Source: Paramecium sonneborni (lineage: Eukaryota; Ciliophora; Oligohymenophorea; Peniculida; Parameciidae). Taken from it: DNA of 64,000 nt. Shown here one piece after another: positions 36,400 to 48,200 of the stretch. The DNA lies in assembly GCA_905182985.1 (NCBI GenBank), contig CAJJDN010000005.1, positions 923,240-987,239 of the forward strand, given 5' to 3'. The stretch's first letter is position 1. The number at the start of each line of letters is the position of its first letter. The notes beneath the pieces are model-generated. The model was not told the DNA's origin. It did no database searches and saw nothing but the letters and a program-made list of their open reading frames with translations. The translations under genes and the position numbers were made by a program.

Positions 36400-37797
36400 T
36401 CAATAAATAATTTTTGTATCAATTACTCTATAAATAATAGACTCTGCAGATTCTAAGACCTCAATAACAAAATCATGTGCCTAATCATCTTCAAAAATCA
36501 ATTTTTCCATTAACTAAAGTAATTTATAAAATATAAAAATTACTTTCTCATATTCATTTTACATATATTCAATATTATCCCAAACTAAAGTAAATGGAAA
36601 GAATGAAGAATTATCAAAAATTAAAAGTTAAATTATATTATTTGTACCTTCGAGTGAAGCATCTCTTAAATTGATTTATATTTGTAACGTTTTTTAAAGT
36701 CCAGAAACTTATAAATTATTTTCTTTAACCTCTTTATAAGAAAAAGATTTAAATTTATTGTAAAATATGAAAGCTTCTTCTATCTAAGTAGGTTATATGC
36801 TTTAAATTTATCCTTAAACTACTACGATGTTCTCTTGAACTTATTTTTTTATTAAATTTATCAAAGGAACATATTATAAATTTTCGTATTTTTTCTTAAT
36901 TTATGTAACTAAATAATATTTTAATTGATATTTACTTGATCCTATTGTTATTTATTGATAATTTTCCTTTTAAAAATCTACTTTTGGAAAATTTTAAATA
37001 ATATCAGAAAAATTTTAAACATCTTAACAAAAATTAGGTAACATCATTATATTAGATTTATCAGTAATTAATATTTCATTTTAATTGGAACTAATATTAA
37101 TGAAGAAGGAAATTACATTTATATATTTCTTATCTTAATGACTGCACCTTATTGAATTTCTAAATCAACTAATCCTTAACATAATAATGTATATTGATTA
37201 TTTTTGGAATCGTTTAATATAACAATATTATCTTCTTTTAATTCATAAATTTAAAATAATCCATCAAATATTGGATTAGTAGTTCCGTACCAATATAAGT
37301 TAAGCACTACATAGAATATTATTATTCTTACAGCTATTAGAGGATAAATATTCTTAACTATATTTAGATAGTTTTAATAAATATTCTAATTCTTCATTTG
37401 AAAGTTCTTGACTATCATTAGGATTGAATTTTAATTGCTAAGTATTGGCATCAAATAATAAAAAATATGATGTTTTAAAACTATTTCTTCTACCTTGAGG
37501 TTCTCCATTAAATAATTAATACTGATATCTTTTGAGAAAGACAATATCTCCTATAGTATCTAGAGGAGCAGCATCAGAAAGAGATTTGAAAAAGTAAAAT
37601 AATGTTAGGTATCCATTATATGAATCATCCATAACTTTAATCATTTACATGTAATCCCCTTAACCTTGAAGTCTTTTTGGTTTAGAAGCATCTACAATGA
37701 AAGCAAATAATTTTTTTTTTCTTAGTTACTTTTCTGCTTCATCAGTTTAGAGTGCTTCAAGGATGTTTTAAATGGTAACAATTTCTTTTAAACTCAT
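36400..37797 (-). CDS. Telomere end-binding protein, POT1/TEBP-alpha-like
   Basis: Four exons, with introns at 36514-36543 (30 nt), 37091-37116 (26 nt) and 37307-37331 (25 nt), give 438 aa. The N-terminal region reads as a telomeric OB fold: KKLFAFIVDASKPKRLQGQG, then MIKVMDDSYNGYLTLFYFF, DTIGDIVFLKRYQYQLFNGE and SYFLLFDANTQQLKF. This follows POT1/TEBP-alpha strand order ('vvDatkP...D.s....l.lF....GDIv.l.r......nG'). A second OB-like segment follows (LCQGLVDLEIQQGAVIKIRN). POT1 proteins bind the single-stranded G-rich telomere 3' overhang. The GDIV/NGE/LLFD spacing is the main evidence. A generic OB-fold protein cannot be excluded. Confidence 0.72.
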
Positions 37798-37844
37798 TTA
37801 ATTTTAAATTATAAAATAAAGCGCATTTTAATAGAGTATTAATT

Positions 37845-39362
37845 TCATGCATCACATAATGCAATGTCATTTATTGCAAATTTCCCAGAAGTCTCTTTAG
37901 AAACTCTAAGCAGTTTTTGAATTTTCTTTATAAATATACATAAGATACCTTTCTACATAAGTAACAATTAGGTGATTTCTTTAGACATTTTTAAAGACAA
38001 TCATCACAGATACCACCATGTTAACAAGGGAGCATTACAATTTAAGGTTCATTATCAAAACAAACTTAACATTTTTCTTCATTTTTTACAAGTCCTGATT
38101 CTCTCTCTACTGGTGAATTAATTTATTCAGTTTTGGCCATAAATTCAAAAGCTTTGAGTCTAGCTTTTTGATTTACAACACTGAAATTACTATTTGAAAC
38201 ATGTTATTATTATTTAAATTGTTTATTTTACTCTAAAGAGAAATCAAAGTAAGTTGAAGATATTTATATTAATTTTTATGGTAAGGATATTTTAAGAAAA
38301 TGATAAGGTAATTTTTCCTCTTGGACAACTGGCTCTTAAGGAATTTCAATATCAAATCCCATATCTTTAATAAATTACCTAAATTTAGAATGATAATAGT
38401 TTTTTACGTAAGTTAAGCTTTACATACTGCAGTAATCACTAGAAGAGAAAGATTATAAGAAATAATCAATATGCATAATAGAGTTGCTTAATCAGATGTT
38501 GGAAAATTCTTTGCCTCTTGGTTTTAACATAATATATAACAAAACCACATAGGAATTCCGCTAAATCCACATAAATAAAAAGTTAACCAAATGCCACCTA
38601 CTAATTATGTTTTAGTTGTTTTCTTTTTATAATAATCTATTAATGTTTCACCTATTGAAAGTAAAAATACAAAATGAACAATAAAACATATAACTAATAA
38701 ACCCCATGCAACACTAAATGTTGTATACCAACTCCAATAAATTGTACATTTCCATCTCATGGTTATTAACATCAATTAAAGTACTAATAAGATTTTTACA
38801 CCTTAAACAAGCTAAGATATAATGAATATCATTATACAAAAGAGTATTATGTTATATTTTCATTGATTGCAATTTTCCTAATATTGATTACCACAGATCT
38901 TATGAAATAATAGGCCATAATAACATAACTAAAATATTGGATATCTAGTTCAGAGTATGTAAAGTTTATCAGAATTGTGGTTTTAAAAATAGCTGCCAAA
39001 AATGTATCAATCAAAAGATTACCTACTGTAATTTTATACCTATTATATTTATTAAATAATAACTTGATTTTCAAAATTGACAGTGTTAAAATCACTATTA
39101 TGTCAATAATCCAATAGAATACTATCAGTACAATTAGCTCATAATCTAGCATCAAATAAGTTGTGTAAATTAATATATATGCATTTGTAAATATTAAAAG
39201 TATTATAAGTTATGATAATCTAGTGGCTGGGTCAATTATTATTGTTGCCAATTCATTCTAATTTTATATATTAGGTTATGGTCTAAATAGTTTATTAAAT
39301 AAAATATTATAAACCTCGTTTAATTGCTGAAAATAAAATTATTCATTAATTATTTTAATCAT
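37845..39362 (-). CDS. Multi-pass membrane RING-finger protein
   Basis: Four exons, with introns at 37926-37948, 38379-38407 and 38812-38837, give exactly 479 aa. The N-terminal half has about six to eight hydrophobic segments, for example LIVLIVFYWIIDIIVILTLS, and after the first intron a WSWYTTFSVAWGLLVICFIV stretch. After a cytosolic linker a C3HC4 RING follows: CQVCFDNEPQIVMLPCQHGG, then ICDDC, CLKKSPNCYLCR. The final 30 residues after the RING include KKIQKLLRVSKETSG. It is probably a membrane-anchored E3 ubiquitin ligase of endomembranes. Only 47 bases separate its stop from the start of the telomere-protein gene on the same strand. Confidence 0.88.
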
Positions 39363-39459
39363 CTCAAGTTATTATATATATAGATCTTAATAAGTATATA
39401 AAATATCATTCAGTTAAAAATAATATATTAAATAATTTATATTAGTTAACTATCATTAA

Positions 39460-40824
39460 ATGATAGAGATATCAATTTCATAAATCAGTTTAAAATAAGC
39501 TTTAGGCAATTGTTAAATCAACATTGGAGTGAAATGCGGTACATTTCTTATATATAATCAGGTGAAAAAAAAGAAATATTGTATTAATAGTTTTCATCGA
39601 CTTAAAAAATAATCAAATATTCCTAGCCTCATCAATATGTATTTGATATACAAAATACTAAATTTGTAAAATTTAAGTTTTATTCATTATTAGTTATAAT
39701 TTTATATCGAAACTCCAGATGAATAGGGCTATATTAAACTTTTAGGAAGTTCAAAATTACTTATTAATGATGTTTAAGGAAGAGAAGTTTCTCATAAAAT
39801 TGAACTTGAACACGGAAATATTATGAATATAGTTTTACGATGTATTACAGAAGTACGTAATTCTACTAAACAAATACCTGTATTGAACAATCGGACTGAT
39901 AATTATCATATGATGGCTGCAAACAAATCAGAACCAATAATTCCAATTAATAACAAAAAACGTTATGGAAGTCCTTAACCTAATAAAAATCAACCTTCTC
40001 GTTCCCCTTAACATAAGAAATTACCACCATAACCATAACCTTAACCTGTAATGATGTAACAATAACAACAATTTTTATAATAACAACCTTAATAATAGTT
40101 ATTGTAACCTACTAGCAGCAATCTTAGTAAAAGTAGTGCTTCAAGCATAAAACAATAAAAAATATTAGAAGACTATAAATAAGTTATGCAAAACAGTGTT
40201 TTAGATGAAAGTGAAGAATTTTAAAGTAGTCCAGATCATAGAATGGATCCACCTTAACCAATTATGGAATTCAAAAATAATAATAGCATTACTCCTAGAC
40301 AAAGCTCTAGATAAATTGATGAAATATAATTAGCATAATACAAATAAATGGTTAAGGAATTATCTTTACTTCTTGATGTCTAATAAGACTGTGATTCAAT
40401 TGTTTATGCTGTTTAATAATTACTTTAAAAATTTAGAGGTTAAAATGAATAGATAATGAAGATTTAATGCGATAATTAAATTCTTTTCAGTCAATATAGT
40501 AGTTTACAATAATAGAAAACACTTATTGAATCCAAATCAGATGAATTTAGAAATTAAATTAAATCTAAATTAAAAACATACAAACATTTATTTGATGAAA
40601 ATGTTTAACTTAAAAATTAACTCAAAGAAGACCTATAAAAAATAGTTGATCTTAACATTTAGATCCGAGAATTAAAAGGAGATCAATAAGAAAAATAGCT
40701 TATAGATTCAGAAATTCAAAATTTAAAGTAGTAAATAGATAAAGTTGCTTTAAATGTTGATCAAAAATAATATGATTATGCCAGATTAACTGAGGAAATT
40801 AACTTAATTCAATATAATGTTTGA
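39460..40824 (+). CDS. C2-domain coiled-coil protein
   Basis: Three exons (introns 39539-39561 and 39666-39693) give exactly 437 aa. Residues 1-125 resemble a C2 beta-sandwich: IEISISQISLKQALGNCQIN, YVFDIQNTKFLQFYIETPDE, GYIKLLGSSKLLINDVQG and VSHKIELEHGNIMNIVLRCI. The middle is disordered and Gln/Pro-rich with PQPQPQP-like runs. The C-terminal third is coiled coil (KELSLLLDVQQDCDSIVYAV, ending NLIQYNV). C2 domains usually bind membranes or proteins; the calcium-binding aspartates are not obvious here. N-terminal C2 plus coiled coil recurs in ciliary transition-zone and basal-body proteins, which is inference only. Confidence 0.7.
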
Positions 40825-41031
40825 TTTATAATATTCATAACATAACTTATAAAATAGAGTTTTGATTTTTTCATTATTTCTAATTTAATTACAATTTTAT
40901 GTTAATTTTTCTGTTATAAAATGGTCTCAAAATCCTTCTTAAAAGAATATTTCAAACACTCTATAAGATTTAATTTAGCTAATCATATTTATATTATGAG
41001 ATTTAATTTGAACATAAAGATAAACGCACAA

Positions 41032-41490
41032 TCATTTGAATTGGGGTCTTATTTTTCTGGGATTTTAAAATATTTTCTTTCTAAAATCGTGCTTTTCTTT
41101 TATAATGTCACTGTGAGTGAGATATGGTATTTTTACATAAGGTAATTATCCAATACTTGGTTTTAATTTAGTTTCTTCAATAACTGACTTTAAATATTCA
41201 CTCATTTTAGATTATTTATGCAATTTTGCAGAAGATTTGTAATTATACATCCATTCTATATTAGTAGGCTAAGCCAAAAGTCGTTTATTATTTAATATTT
41301 ATGACATTTTTATATCAGAACTTGTTTTTATTCTGAATTCTTAAGGTTTATCTATTATTAAATCATCTAATCTTAATTTAGTATAATTCGAATCGTTAGC
41401 CTATTTCTTGTTTGTTTATTCATCTGAATGTTCAGATTATAAAACACTTGTTTTATAGGGCATAGATAGAGTGTGAAACTTTGTTCGCAT
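41032..41490 (-). CDS. Hypothetical basic protein, 152 aa
   Basis: Intronless frame of 153 codons starting MRTKFHTLSMPYKTSVLQSE and ending at TGA 41032-41034. Sequence pieces look natural: YTKLRLDDLIIDKPQEFRIK, KRLLAQPTNIEWMYNYKSSA, EYLKSVIEETKLKPSIGQLP and KIPYLTHSDIIKEKHDF. Basic, no membrane segment, no recognised motif. The upstream same-strand gene stops 38 bases before this start, so the two could be exons of one gene. However, a TGA closes the upstream frame and no intron of normal size spans the gap. Confidence 0.6.
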
Positions 41491-41527
41491 AATTATTATT
41501 ATTAGGTATATTAATTATATATAATAC

Positions 41528-42059
41528 TCAATTAAGATCTAAATATTTATTGATGTATGAATCACTATAATTACTGTCTTCTTAATCATATTCTTCCATT
41601 ATATTACGGATAAGAGGCTTATTTTAAAATATCTTTAATCCTGATCCATGATGTTCTAACTATTGTTAATACTTTATATAACTATCTTGAGTATCAGATA
41701 ACATTTCAGCACTTTATTCTTACTATTGTTTGTATTCAGCTTTTATATTATTATTTTATACCAAATTTTAGGGTCAGTTGATCATGCTAAATTTATTTTA
41801 ACTCATTATGCAATTTTGGATTTACTTAATGTATCTCATGCATTAAATTCAATCTCTTAATTTTGTGAATATTCTAATAAATTTTTTATTCCTAATCAAA
41901 ACGGAGTTTGTGTATTGATTTTACTATTGGAATTTTTTGAGTCATTGACTCCAAACTATGTCGAAATGATTTTTTATGGCTGTAGTTCAAGTGTTGCAAA
42001 GGTGGGCAATTTTCTTTTATTTCAAGCAAACACTGCGAAAATACTCCTCCTGGGATCAT
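41528..42059 (-). CDS. Hypothetical protein, 169 aa
   Basis: Two exons around a 22-nt intron (GTATAAAAT...AAAAG) give exactly 170 codons. It starts MIPGGVFSQCLLEIKENCPP and contains LNYSHKKSFRHSLESMTQKI, LHNELKQIQHDQLTLKF and an acidic C-terminus (MEEYDQEDSNYSDSYINKYL). Polar and helical, no membrane segment. Unknown function. Adjacent to another small basic protein gene on the same strand. Confidence 0.6.
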
Positions 42060-42337
42060 TAATTTTAATTAATATTCGTTAAAAATACTTTAATTAATAC
42101 ACATCAATGTTTTCTTTTTTTCTAATAGATTTCTATTGTTCCGAATTCATTATCGAAGTTAGATATAAACTTTAAAATAAATTCATTAAACTCAGAATAT
42201 ATTATTTCAACAAATTTTCCTTGAAACTCCAATTTATTATTGAACATTAAATTAATTTAACATACACTTATTATATTATTATTATATTACAATTTGTTAT
42301 TTCTTGTTTATTATTCTAATTCTATTTTTCTAATTAA
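42060..42337. other. Intergenic AT-rich segment
   Basis: About 280 bases upstream of the minus-strand hypothetical gene. No coding frame or motif seen. Confidence 0.4.
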
Positions 42338-42542
42338 ATGTTATCCCTTGATATATTCGAAAAACAATTAAATTAACTCAGCTTAGATTTTAAAATAATT
42401 GAAATAAATATTATAAATATTTTAGATGAAACCCTTATTATATAAAATATTCTATATTTACTTCTTATTTTTTATTTTAAATTAAGTGGATCTTCTCAAT
42501 ATTTAAGCTATTGTAAATATGTTTTCAATACTATGAGTATGA
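42338..42542 (+). CDS. Possible small protein, 59 aa
   Basis: An ATG frame with a candidate 25-nt intron (42513-42537, ends GAG) gives 60 codons: MLSLDIFEKQLNQLSLDFKI, then a hydrophobic segment (NILYLLLIFYFKLSGSSQYL). The last 14 bases overlap the left end of the duplicated block. It is short and AT-driven, so it may be chance. Confidence 0.3.
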
Positions 42543-43876
42543 TGAATAATTATTTATATTAAAATTCATAACTCTAATAATTTTTAATATAATATTTCTA
42601 AATGTAAAATAATCATTACAATTAAACATTGAACAAAGTTTCAACCAAATTTTCTAATTTCTCTTGCAAATTCTTAACTTCATTATCTTTATAAAATTTT
42701 TCTAAATATATTACTAATATTTTACTCATGAAATATATTTTATCCTCTTCCTCATAGCCATACTTTTCGAAGATTATGTCATCAATCAAAGTATTTAGTA
42801 GTACTGGAACAGCTTCTTAAACATCTTCCATTTCCTAAATATATTAGTTTAAAAATTACATTAAACAATTATAAAATTTCACCAAAATATTCATGTTTTG
42901 TATAATTTTCTATAACATTTATCTGGTATTTCATCAACTCAAGTCCTTATTGTTTTCTTAACGAAACCTTGATCTAAGGAATATCTTTCATATTTTATTA
43001 AACAAAAGTTAATTATTCTACGAATTCTTTTCCATACTCCTCATGTTGTGAATAAAATACAAAAGAGCTTTAAAATGATTCCTCATTTATATTTAAACTC
43101 TATGCAATAAAATTAAATCCATCCTGTATTATCCTAAATTACTCCTCAGCCATCTATAAAACAATTGATATGTAATCATTAAACTTTTTTTAGCTTAATA
43201 AATTTCTTCTATTTTTTCTCACATTTTCTAAATAATTTACATACTCATCAGCAATTATTTCTTTGCATCCATCTAAAATTAGATGCATAGTCTCTAATTC
43301 TAAAATATTTTCATTTCCAGGATCTGTTCTATATAAAACTGGTATATTTTTATGAATTAAGTTTTTTCTACTATTAAAGGTTAAATCTAAATATCCAGGT
43401 AAGACTTTCTACTTTTAATCAATTTCAGCTAAAAATGAAGAATCATCTTTAACTTCTTAGGAAAATTCATTTTAGAGAGCATTTGAGATAGAATTTTTTG
43501 GTTATACTTTATCAATAGGACTTGGAGCGTCAACTTTAAAACTAAAATTTTAAATTGAAACAGGATCGTGAAGTAAAGATGTTTATTATGGGGCTGGAAT
43601 GAATTCAGTACTATCGTTTTAGACTTAAATAATTTCTTCTTTTTAAATAATTTCTACATCATTATCAATATCTTATTATAATAATTATTAAGTGTTTTAA
43701 TTTTCTTAATTTTCAACTGGTTTAACATTATTAACATTGACTTCTTCCTCATTTTCTAATTATGGTTAATAAGAATCTTAAATAACGATTTGTTCTTCTT
43801 ATAATTATTATTATAAATCTTCTTAATTTTCAACTGGTTTAACATTATTAACAATGACTTCTTCCTCGTTTTCTAA
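42529..43876. repeat. Direct duplication, copy 1 (1,348 bp), ends at the N
   Basis: Identical to 43878-45225, separated by N at 43877. It carries a redundant copy of the C-terminus of the repeat protein gene (42613-43876, minus), including two 39-residue repeat anchors. The contig ended inside the tandem array, a classic assembly break point. Confidence 0.95.
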
Positions 43877-43877
43877 N

Positions 43878-45225
43878 TACTATGAGTATGATGAATAATT
43901 ATTTATATTAAAATTCATAACTCTAATAATTTTTAATATAATATTTCTAAATGTAAAATAATCATTACAATTAAACATTGAACAAAGTTTCAACCAAATT
44001 TTCTAATTTCTCTTGCAAATTCTTAACTTCATTATCTTTATAAAATTTTTCTAAATATATTACTAATATTTTACTCATGAAATATATTTTATCCTCTTCC
44101 TCATAGCCATACTTTTCGAAGATTATGTCATCAATCAAAGTATTTAGTAGTACTGGAACAGCTTCTTAAACATCTTCCATTTCCTAAATATATTAGTTTA
44201 AAAATTACATTAAACAATTATAAAATTTCACCAAAATATTCATGTTTTGTATAATTTTCTATAACATTTATCTGGTATTTCATCAACTCAAGTCCTTATT
44301 GTTTTCTTAACGAAACCTTGATCTAAGGAATATCTTTCATATTTTATTAAACAAAAGTTAATTATTCTACGAATTCTTTTCCATACTCCTCATGTTGTGA
44401 ATAAAATACAAAAGAGCTTTAAAATGATTCCTCATTTATATTTAAACTCTATGCAATAAAATTAAATCCATCCTGTATTATCCTAAATTACTCCTCAGCC
44501 ATCTATAAAACAATTGATATGTAATCATTAAACTTTTTTTAGCTTAATAAATTTCTTCTATTTTTTCTCACATTTTCTAAATAATTTACATACTCATCAG
44601 CAATTATTTCTTTGCATCCATCTAAAATTAGATGCATAGTCTCTAATTCTAAAATATTTTCATTTCCAGGATCTGTTCTATATAAAACTGGTATATTTTT
44701 ATGAATTAAGTTTTTTCTACTATTAAAGGTTAAATCTAAATATCCAGGTAAGACTTTCTACTTTTAATCAATTTCAGCTAAAAATGAAGAATCATCTTTA
44801 ACTTCTTAGGAAAATTCATTTTAGAGAGCATTTGAGATAGAATTTTTTGGTTATACTTTATCAATAGGACTTGGAGCGTCAACTTTAAAACTAAAATTTT
44901 AAATTGAAACAGGATCGTGAAGTAAAGATGTTTATTATGGGGCTGGAATGAATTCAGTACTATCGTTTTAGACTTAAATAATTTCTTCTTTTTAAATAAT
45001 TTCTACATCATTATCAATATCTTATTATAATAATTATTAAGTGTTTTAATTTTCTTAATTTTCAACTGGTTTAACATTATTAACATTGACTTCTTCCTCA
45101 TTTTCTAATTATGGTTAATAAGAATCTTAAATAACGATTTGTTCTTCTTATAATTATTATTATAAATCTTCTTAATTTTCAACTGGTTTAACATTATTAA
45201 CAATGACTTCTTCCTCGTTTTCTAA
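43878..45225. repeat. Direct duplication, copy 2 (1,348 bp)
   Basis: Exact copy of 42529-43876, continuous with the tandem repeat array and the rest of the gene to the right. Confidence 0.95.
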
Positions 45226-48200
45226 TTATGCTTAATAAGAATCTTAAATAACGATTTGTTCTTCTTATAATTATTATTATTAATCTTCTTAATTTTCAAC
45301 TGGTTTAACATTATTAACATTGACTTCTTCCTCATTTTCTAATTATGGTTAATAAGAATCTTAAATAACGATTTGTTCTTCTTATAATTATTATTATTAA
45401 TCTTCTTAATTTTCAACTGGTTTAACATTATTAACATTGACTTCTTCCTCATTTTCTAATTATGGTTAATAAGAATCTTAAATAACGATTTGTTCTTCTT
45501 ATAATTATTATTATTAATCTTCTTAATTTTCAACTGGTTTAACATTATTAACATTGACTTCTTCCTCATTTTCTAATTATGGTTAATAAGAATCTTAAAT
45601 AACGATTTGTTCTTCTTATAATTATTATTATTAATCTTCTTAATTTTCAACTGGTTTAACATTATTAACATTGACTTCTTCCTCATTTTCTAATTATGGT
45701 TAATAAGAATCTTAAATAACGATTTGTTCTTCTTATAATTATTATTATTAATCTTCTTAATTTTCAACTGGTTTAACATTATTAACATTGACTTCTTCCT
45801 CATTTTCTAATTATGGTTAATAAGAATCTTAAATAACGATTTGTTCTTCTTATAATTATTATTATTAATCTTCTTAATTTTCAACTGGTTTAACATTATT
45901 AACATTGACTTCTTCCTCATTTTCTAATTATGGTTAATAAGAATCTTAAATAACGATTTGTTCTTCTTATAATTATTATTATTAATCTTCTTAATTTTCA
46001 ACTGGTTTAACATTATTAACATTGACTTCTTCCTCATTTTCTAATTATGGTTAATAAGAATCTTAAATAACTATTTGTTCTTCTTATAATTATTATTATT
46101 AATCTTCTTAATTTTCAACTGGTTTAACATTATTAACATTGACTTCTTCCTCATTTTCTAATTATGGTTAATAAGAATCTTAAATAACTATTTGTTCTTC
46201 TTATAATTATTATTATTAATCTTCTTAATTTTCAACTGGTTTAACATTATTAACATTGACTTCTTCCTCATTTTCTAATTATGGTTAATAAGAATCTTAA
46301 ATAACTATTTGTTCTTCTTATAATTATTATTATTAATCTTCTTAATTTTCAACTGGTTTAACATTATTAACATTGACTTCTTCCTCATTTTCTAATTATG
46401 GTTAATAAGAATCTTAAATAACTATTTGTTCTTCTTATAATTATTATTATTAATCTTCTTAATTTTCAACTGGTTTAACATTATTAACATTGACTTCTTC
46501 CTCATTTTCTAATTATGGTTAATAAGAATCTTAAATAACTATTTGTTCTTCTTATAATTATTATTATTAATCTTCTTAATTTTCAACTGGTTTAACATTA
46601 TTAACATTGACTTCTTCCTCATTTTCTAATTATGGTTAATAAGAATCTTAAATAACTATTTGTTCTTCTTATAATTATTATTATTAATCTTCTTAATTTT
46701 CAACTGGTTTAACATTATTAACATTGACTTCTTCCTCATTTTCTAATTATGGTTAATAAGAATCTTAAATAACTATTTGTTCTTCTTATAATTATTATTA
46801 TTAATCTTCTTAATTTTCAACTGGTTTAACATTATTAACATTGACTTCTTCCTCATTTTCTAATTATGGTTAATAAGAATCTTAAATAACTATTTGTTCT
46901 TCTTATAATTATTATTATTAATCTTCTTAATTTTCAACTGGTTTAACATTATTAACATTGACTTCTTCCTCATTTTCTAATTATGGTTAATAAGAATCTT
47001 AAATAACGATTTGTTCTTCTTATAATTATTATTATTAATCTTCTTAAATTTCAACTGGTTTAACATCATTAACATTGACTTCTTCCTCGTTTTCTAATTA
47101 TGCTTAATAAGAATCTTAAATTACTATTTGCTCTACTTTTTATTATTATTTTTAATCTTCTTAATTTACAATTAGTTTTTCCTCATTAATATTTTTTATT
47201 TATTTTTCTTTCTAAAACTATTCTTTAGATGCTATTTATTATTCTTATAATTATTATTATATAGATTAATTATTATTTTCATCTTTTAAGATATTCATTA
47301 TAGTTACTTAATCATCTTATTCGTTATTCTGTACATTCTGATCAATGTTACCACTTTAAAGCTCTATCTATTCTTCTAGATTAGCACTTTAAAAATTAAA
47401 TTATGGCTCATAAATAATATCCTATAATATATTTGTTTCCTATTCATTATTCATTTATAAACTTATTTCTTATTTTTTTTTGTCATCTTAATTTTGAATT
47501 TTATTCTCATTTAGTTCATTATCTATTTTCGTGTTCATTTATTCTTTATTTTTTTGTACATATAGTTCATTAGATGAGGATTATATTGTTTGTTTTTAAA
47601 CACTTTATTAATTTTGTTGTTGGGGTTATTTGATTTCATATAAATCTCTTTGTTAGCGATATTATTATTTTTAGGTTCTTTTTTACTTTTAATTCAATTT
47701 TTAATTTTATTCAAAGGCATCTTCATTTTGAGGGGTATTGCAAACTTTTTCCTTTTAGACAACTTCTGGTTACTACATTTTAGGTTCATAAAGAGGTTTT
47801 TCCTAAAATCTTACTTAAAGTTTTTTTGAATTTGAGCTTTCAATTTTCTAATCTTGAATTTCTGATTTGTTTTATATTGTTGTTTCTTTTATTACATTTT
47901 TTTACTTATCCAAAGTTTTTTGTTCTAATTTTTGTGAACTTTAGTTATCATTAATATTTACTGACTTTTCCTTGTTTTGTTTTTCATTTAAATTTATAAT
48001 TGTTTATTAGAGCTCTTATTAATTATTTTATTTTTCTTAAAATTCATAATCTTTAACTTAATAAATTTCCTTTTATTTTTAGTCAGATTATTTTTTTTCT
48101 AATATTGGTCTTCTGTATCTCTTAACTCTTCCAAAAAGATCTTTCCCAATTGTGTTAACAGTTAGAATAACTTAAGTTGAGAAGAAAGATTTAGAAGGGT

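Noticed and set aside
45049..47154. CRISPR-like array
   Set aside because: Units are 117 bp, abut without spacers, are in frame and code for a 39-residue repeat in a eukaryotic gene.
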